From Halorubrum sp. BOL3-1 (lineage in GTDB: Archaea > Halobacteriota > Halobacteria > Halobacteriales > Haloferacaceae): 64,000 bases of DNA. Under the pieces are notes generated by a model, which was not told the origin of the DNA, did not search any database, and worked only from the letters and a program-made list of their open reading frames with translations. The translations under genes were made by a program, and so were the position numbers. Of the stretch, positions 60,965 to 64,000 are shown in pieces (position 1 is the stretch's first letter; every line of letters starts with the position of its first letter). The stretch covers positions 1,674,001 through 1,738,000 of the forward strand of contig NZ_CP034692.1 of assembly GCF_004114375.1 (NCBI RefSeq), read 5' to 3'.

Positions 60965-61386
60965 CGAGAGAGCGGCGAATCCGTGAGAATCGGAGCGAAG
61001 CGGAGTGCGTCGCCGTCGCGTCGGCGGGGACCGAACGCGACACCCCGCGGGCGGCCGGGCCGGCCGACGATCGTGTGCACGGTGAAGGGCGCGGATCGGC
61101 GCGGGTACAGACGCCGGCGGTCGGTCGCGTCGGGTGACCGGGGAGGGAGTTGGGCAGGGAGGGAGGACGCGAGTCCGACAGTACGGCGCGTCGGCCGGCG
61201 TTTCGAGCGGTTGAGGGCCGAAGCGGGGGTCGCACCAGTACGTAACGCCGGTGACAATATATACGTGGCCGAGACACAAACGGGCGTTTTAGTCACCGGT
61301 CCGACCGTCCGTACGCCCGAGGGTTCGGAGCGTCACGCGACCGTCCGGCTCGAAAGGTATAACCGCGTCCCGACGGACTCGGGCGT
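60965..61386. other. 422-nt region without a supported gene
   Basis: GC-rich, no frame with family similarity on either strand. Contains a G-rich run (61140-61163) able to form a quadruplex, CAATATATACG at about 61254-61264 (TATA-like in either direction), and GGTATAACC at 61355-61363, the probable TATA for the 42-aa peptide at 61387. Degraded gene or noncoding RNA cannot be excluded. Confidence 0.5.
61140..61163 (+). other. Five-run G-tract (quadruplex-forming motif)
   Basis: GGGGAGGGAGTTGGGCAGGG and a following AGGG give five runs of three or more G within 24 nt with loops of 1-4 nt, meeting the usual G-quadruplex pattern on the plus strand. Sits mid-gap, outside genes. Confidence 0.6.
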
Positions 61387-61515
61387 ATGCTTCCGGTTCA
61401 GCCGCTGTTCGTCCTGCTGTTGGTGGGTCTTCTCGGGTTCTTCTTCTTCGGGTTCCTCCTCGTCCGTCGCACGGTGACGGGGCTGAACGAGGGGTACAAC
61501 GACGGGCAAAGCTGA
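61387..61515 (+). CDS. Small single-helix membrane peptide (42 aa) coupled to PiT permease
   Basis: ATG 61387 to TGA 61513-61515: MLPVQPLFVLLLVGLLGFFFF, then GFLLVRRTVTGLNEGYNDGQS. One long helix and a short polar tail. The TGA overlaps the permease ATG at 61515 by 1 nt (TGATG), so translation is coupled. A TATA-like GTATAACC is 25-32 nt upstream. Family unknown; it may be a permease accessory subunit (inference). Confidence 0.7.
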   Translation: MLPVQPLFVLLLVGLLGFFFFGFLLVRRTVTGLNEGYNDGQS

Positions 61516-62690
61516 TGGTAGTTGTCACCGCCGCGACGCTCCTCGTCGCCGCCGCCGCGAGCCTCTTCATGGCGTGGTCGATCGGCGCCGGCTCCTCGGG
61601 GTCGACCCCGTTCGCGCCCGCGGTCGGCGCGAACGCCATCTCCGTGATGCGGGCCGGCCTCGTCGTCGGCGTCCTCGGGCTGCTCGGCGCGATACTTCAG
61701 GGCGCGAACGTGACGCAGGCGGTCGGAACCGAACTGATCGGCGGGGTGACGCTCACGGCCGTGGCGGCCATCGTCGCGCTCGTCACGGCCGCCGCGCTGG
61801 TCGCGGTCGGCGTCTTCGCCGGCTACCCGATCGCGACGGCGTTCACCGTCACCGGAGCGGTCGTCGGCGTCGGTCTCGCGATGGGCGGCGACCCGGCGTG
61901 GCCGAAGTACGCCGAGATCATGACGCTGTGGGTCCTCACCCCGTTCGTCGGCGGCGGCGTCGCCTACGGGGTCGCCCGGATGCTCATCGGCGAGTCGCTG
62001 CCCGAGCGAACGCTCACGGCCGTCCTCGCCGGACTCGTCGGGGCGATCCTCGCGAACGTCGGGTTCGCGCTGCTCGGACCCGAGGGCGAACAGGCGTCCG
62101 TGGCCGCGGCCCTCGGTCCCGGCCTCGGAGTCGGGGCGGCGGGGACCGCGGTCGTGAGCCTCGCGATCGCCGCGCTCGTCGGGATCGCCGTGTACGCGGA
62201 CCTCGGCCGCGATCACGAGGGCGCCCAGCGACGGTTCCTGCTCGCGATGGGCGGACTCGTCGCGTTCTCGGCGGGCGGGTCGCAGGTCGGCCTCGCGATC
62301 GGCCCGCTCGTCCCGATCTTCAGCGACGTCGGCGTCCCCCTGTGGGCGCTGCTCGTCGGCGGCGGGGTCGGACTGCTGGCCGGGTCGTGGACCGGCGCGC
62401 CGCGAATGATCAAGGCGATCTCGCAGGACTACGCCTCGATGGGACCGCGGCGGTCGATCGCCGCGCTCATCCCGTCGTTCGCGATCGCCCAGACCGCCGT
62501 CGCATTCGGGATCCCCGTCTCGTTCAACGAGATCATCGTCTCCGCGATCGTCGGTGCGGGGTACGCCGCGGGCGACGCGGGCGTGAGCCGGAAGAAGATG
62601 GGGTACACCGTCCTCGCGTGGATCGGATCGCTCGTCGGCGCGTTCACGCTCGGGTTCGGCGTCTACTCGGCGGTCGCGTTCGCGCTGTGA
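61515..62690 (+). CDS. Inorganic phosphate transporter, PiT family
   Basis: 391 aa, about ten helices. PiT-like halves: FMAWSIGAGSSGSTPFAPAVGANAISVMRAG near the N-terminus and FLLAMGGLVAFSAGGSQVG plus SFNEIIVSAIVGAGYAAG in the second half. The family symports phosphate with Na+ or H+; here the canonical GANDxxN is modified (GANAISV), so substrate is inferred. A low-affinity system complementing Pst at 27.6-32.9 kb. Coupled to the 42-aa peptide gene. Confidence 0.82.
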   Translation: MVVVTAATLLVAAAASLFMAWSIGAGSSGSTPFAPAVGANAISVMRAGLVVGVLGLLGAILQGANVTQAVGTELIGGVTLTAVAAIVALVTAAALVAVGVFAGYPIATAFTVTGAVVGVGLAMGGDPAWPKYAEIMTLWVLTPFVGGGVAYGVARMLIGESLPERTLTAVLAGLVGAILANVGFALLGPEGEQASVAAALGPGLGVGAAGTAVVSLAIAALVGIAVYADLGRDHEGAQRRFLLAMGGLVAFSAGGSQVGLAIGPLVPIFSDVGVPLWALLVGGGVGLLAGSWTGAPRMIKAISQDYASMGPRRSIAALIPSFAIAQTAVAFGIPVSFNEIIVSAIVGAGYAAGDAGVSRKKMGYTVLAWIGSLVGAFTLGFGVYSAVAFAL

Positions 62691-62720
62691 GGTGGGCCTT
62701 CGACGAGGTTCGCGGGGCGC

Positions 62721-63878
62721 TCAGACGCGCAGCTCCGGGTACGCCGGGAGCCGTGCGGACCGGGCGCTCCTGTCGGCGAACGGGAGTTCGGCGGCGCTCG
62801 CGGCGACCTCGTCGCCGTCGACCCGGACGGCGACCCCGTCGAGGTCGGCGTCGAACGCGACGAGCGCCAGCGCGATCGGGAGGTCCGTCGCCGGCCCGAC
62901 GGCGGCGCGGGTGACCTCCCCGACCGCCTCGTCGCCGTCGAAGACGGCCGCGCCGGACGCCGGAAGCGCGTCGTCTATTCCCCGCGGGTCGGCGTCCGCG
63001 TCGACATCCGCGACCGCTTGGGCGAGACCGCCGAGTTCGAGACCGACGAGGCGCCGGCTCGGTCGGCCCTGGTTCTCCACGCGCGAGACGACCTCTTGGC
63101 CGACGTAACACCCCTTGTCGAAGTCGAGCGCGTTCCGGAGGCCGAGAACGTTCGGGACCGTCCCCGCCAGTTCGTACTTGAAGAGGGGCGTTCCGGCCTC
63201 CGTCGCGAGCGCGTCCCACGTCCGGTAGCCGAAGGGGGTCGCGTTGAGCCCGCGGTTGATCAGCGTGTCGAACACGTCGGCCGCGTCGGCGGCGGCACAG
63301 ACGATCTCGTACCCCTCTTCGCCCAGCGGCGCGTCCGTCGCGATCACGGTGACGCCGGCGTCGACCATCGACCCGCGAACGAACGACAGTTGCTCTTCGG
63401 GCGCGCCGGGACCGCCGAGGACGGACGCAACCTTCTCGGTCGACTTGGGTCCGTGGACGCCGAACACCCCGAACTCCTCGGAGGCGTCGTCGACCTCGAC
63501 GTCCTGGATGAACACCTTCTCCGCCCAGTCGGCGGCGACCGCCTCCGTCCGCTCCGGCGGGAGGAACACGAGCAGCCGCTCGTCGGCGTTGTACACGTAC
63601 ATGTCCGTCTCGATCCCGCCCTGCGGGTCGAGCAAGAGGGCGTAGGTACCCCGTCCGTCCTCGGTCGGGACGCGGTTCGAGACGGCGTTGTCGACGAACT
63701 CGACGCGGTCGTCGCCCCTGACCGCGAGGACGCCGTACCCCATCTCGATCACGCCGGCGACTTTGCGGACCGCCTTCCCGGCGCGGACGGGCTTTCCGTA
63801 GTGGTCGACGACCTCGCGGCCGCCGCGGTCGCGGTACGCCGCGCCGTGCGCGTCGTGGGTGCCGGAGACGAGCGTCAT
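62721..63878 (-). CDS. Folate-binding Fe-S assembly protein YgfZ/GcvT-like
   Basis: 385 aa from ATG 63878 (MTLVSGTHDAHGAAYRDRGG). The YgfZ signature KGCYVGQEVVSR near residue 257 (KGCYxGQE) with a C-terminal beta-barrel, and an N-terminal GcvT-type tetrahydrofolate domain (GVLAVRGDDRVEFVDNAVSNRVP). YgfZ/IBA57 proteins aid assembly of some Fe-S clusters with folate; haloarchaeal copies are often annotated aminomethyltransferase. The glycine cleavage role is less likely without other gcv genes nearby. Convergent with the PiT gene. Confidence 0.88.
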   Translation of the reverse strand: MTLVSGTHDAHGAAYRDRGGREVVDHYGKPVRAGKAVRKVAGVIEMGYGVLAVRGDDRVEFVDNAVSNRVPTEDGRGTYALLLDPQGGIETDMYVYNADERLLVFLPPERTEAVAADWAEKVFIQDVEVDDASEEFGVFGVHGPKSTEKVASVLGGPGAPEEQLSFVRGSMVDAGVTVIATDAPLGEEGYEIVCAAADAADVFDTLINRGLNATPFGYRTWDALATEAGTPLFKYELAGTVPNVLGLRNALDFDKGCYVGQEVVSRVENQGRPSRRLVGLELGGLAQAVADVDADADPRGIDDALPASGAAVFDGDEAVGEVTRAAVGPATDLPIALALVAFDADLDGVAVRVDGDEVAASAAELPFADRSARSARLPAYPELRV

Positions 63879-63961
63879 GGTCGCTGGAACGCGAGCGAGC
63901 GGCAAAAGGCCGCCGTCTCCGGCGGCGCGGGACGAGACGGCGGCGTAGAGCGAGACGACGG

Positions 63962-64000
63962 CTACAGTCCGATCCGGTCGCGGATCGCGTCGACGAGGCT
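63962..64000 (-). CDS. 3' end of an unidentified gene (cut by window edge)
   Basis: Reading the minus strand from the right edge gives the last 12 residues SLVDAIRDRIGL and a TAG at 63962-63964. The rest lies beyond the window. The reading is compatible with coding sequence, but too short to name. Confidence 0.5.
   Translation of the reverse strand, partial: SLVDAIRDRIGL

Noticed and set aside
60983-61477. 164-residue plus frame over the gap before the PiT gene
   Set aside because: Arg/Ser-rich, no motif, no promoter, and it runs through the better-supported 42-aa membrane peptide in another frame.

Overview
The window is chromosomal DNA of a halophilic archaeon (Halobacteria), most like Halorubrum or a close relative. 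This rests on the very GC-rich, acidic coding style, start codons 25-40 nt behind TATA-like boxes with no Shine-Dalgarno (leaderless mRNAs), and family content: cdrL-cdrS-ftsZ2, an extended PstA, ABCE1, an EMC6-like protein, haloarchaeal transducer sequence and many haloarchaea-only DUF proteins. It is mostly core genome. I see no insertion sequence, CRISPR array, rRNA or tRNA.

Layout. 1-9.6 kb: start of purL (edge-truncated), a small membrane protein, a PAS histidine kinase, an MBL-fold hydrolase, a tightly overlapping four-gene envelope cluster (DUF4129 / small membrane protein / DUF58 / membrane protein), a purine-type phosphoribosyltransferase, a frameshifted HD hydrolase and a nucleoside phosphorylase. 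9.7-13.3 kb: Mqo-like oxidoreductase, a 50-aa membrane peptide coupled to a YeiH-type transporter, and MTA phosphorylase. 13.7-22.3 kb: chromosome and division block: coiled-coil protein-smc-scpA on the minus strand, divergent from cdrL-cdrS-ftsZ2, then a tRNA thiolase. 22.8-32.9 kb: thioesterase-like protein, hydrolase, meaB-mcm small subunit, Na/Ca exchanger, LMW phosphatase/arsenate-reductase-like protein, and phoU-pstBACS. 33-41.3 kb: truncated chemotaxis transducer, lipoprotein, HdrD-like Fe-S membrane protein, BioY-ECF biotin transporter behind a BirA-like operator, RHH regulator with archaeosine-precursor transporter, and a DUF5781 metalloprotein. 41.8-51 kb: CNNM/CBS protein, glutaredoxin-like protein with a cysteine-less redoxin, Sua5, ABCE1, EMC6-like protein, winged-helix regulator, 2-hydroxyacid dehydrogenase and methyltransferase. 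51-64 kb: pilin, divergent envelope/HTH membrane proteins, etfBA, DUF5995, intein-bearing replication factor C small subunit, phosphoesterase, a 42-aa membrane peptide coupled to a PiT permease, and YgfZ.

The most unusual feature is a dispersed non-coding element present five times (about 0.6, 13.3, 22.4, 41.4 and 60.3 kb). Copies share short conserved blocks but have stems of different sequence that stay perfectly complementary, and three copies have a TATA-like box just before a common head. This looks like a family of structured RNAs or a structured mobile repeat. Other leads are a repeated GTAAGAC operator array before cdrS-ftsZ2, an rfcS intein carrying a PD-(D/E)XK-like nuclease instead of LAGLIDADG, a recoded AT-rich P-loop in the same gene, and two small membrane peptides translationally coupled to transporters. 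Family names and DUF numbers come from memory of the families; no database search was run.
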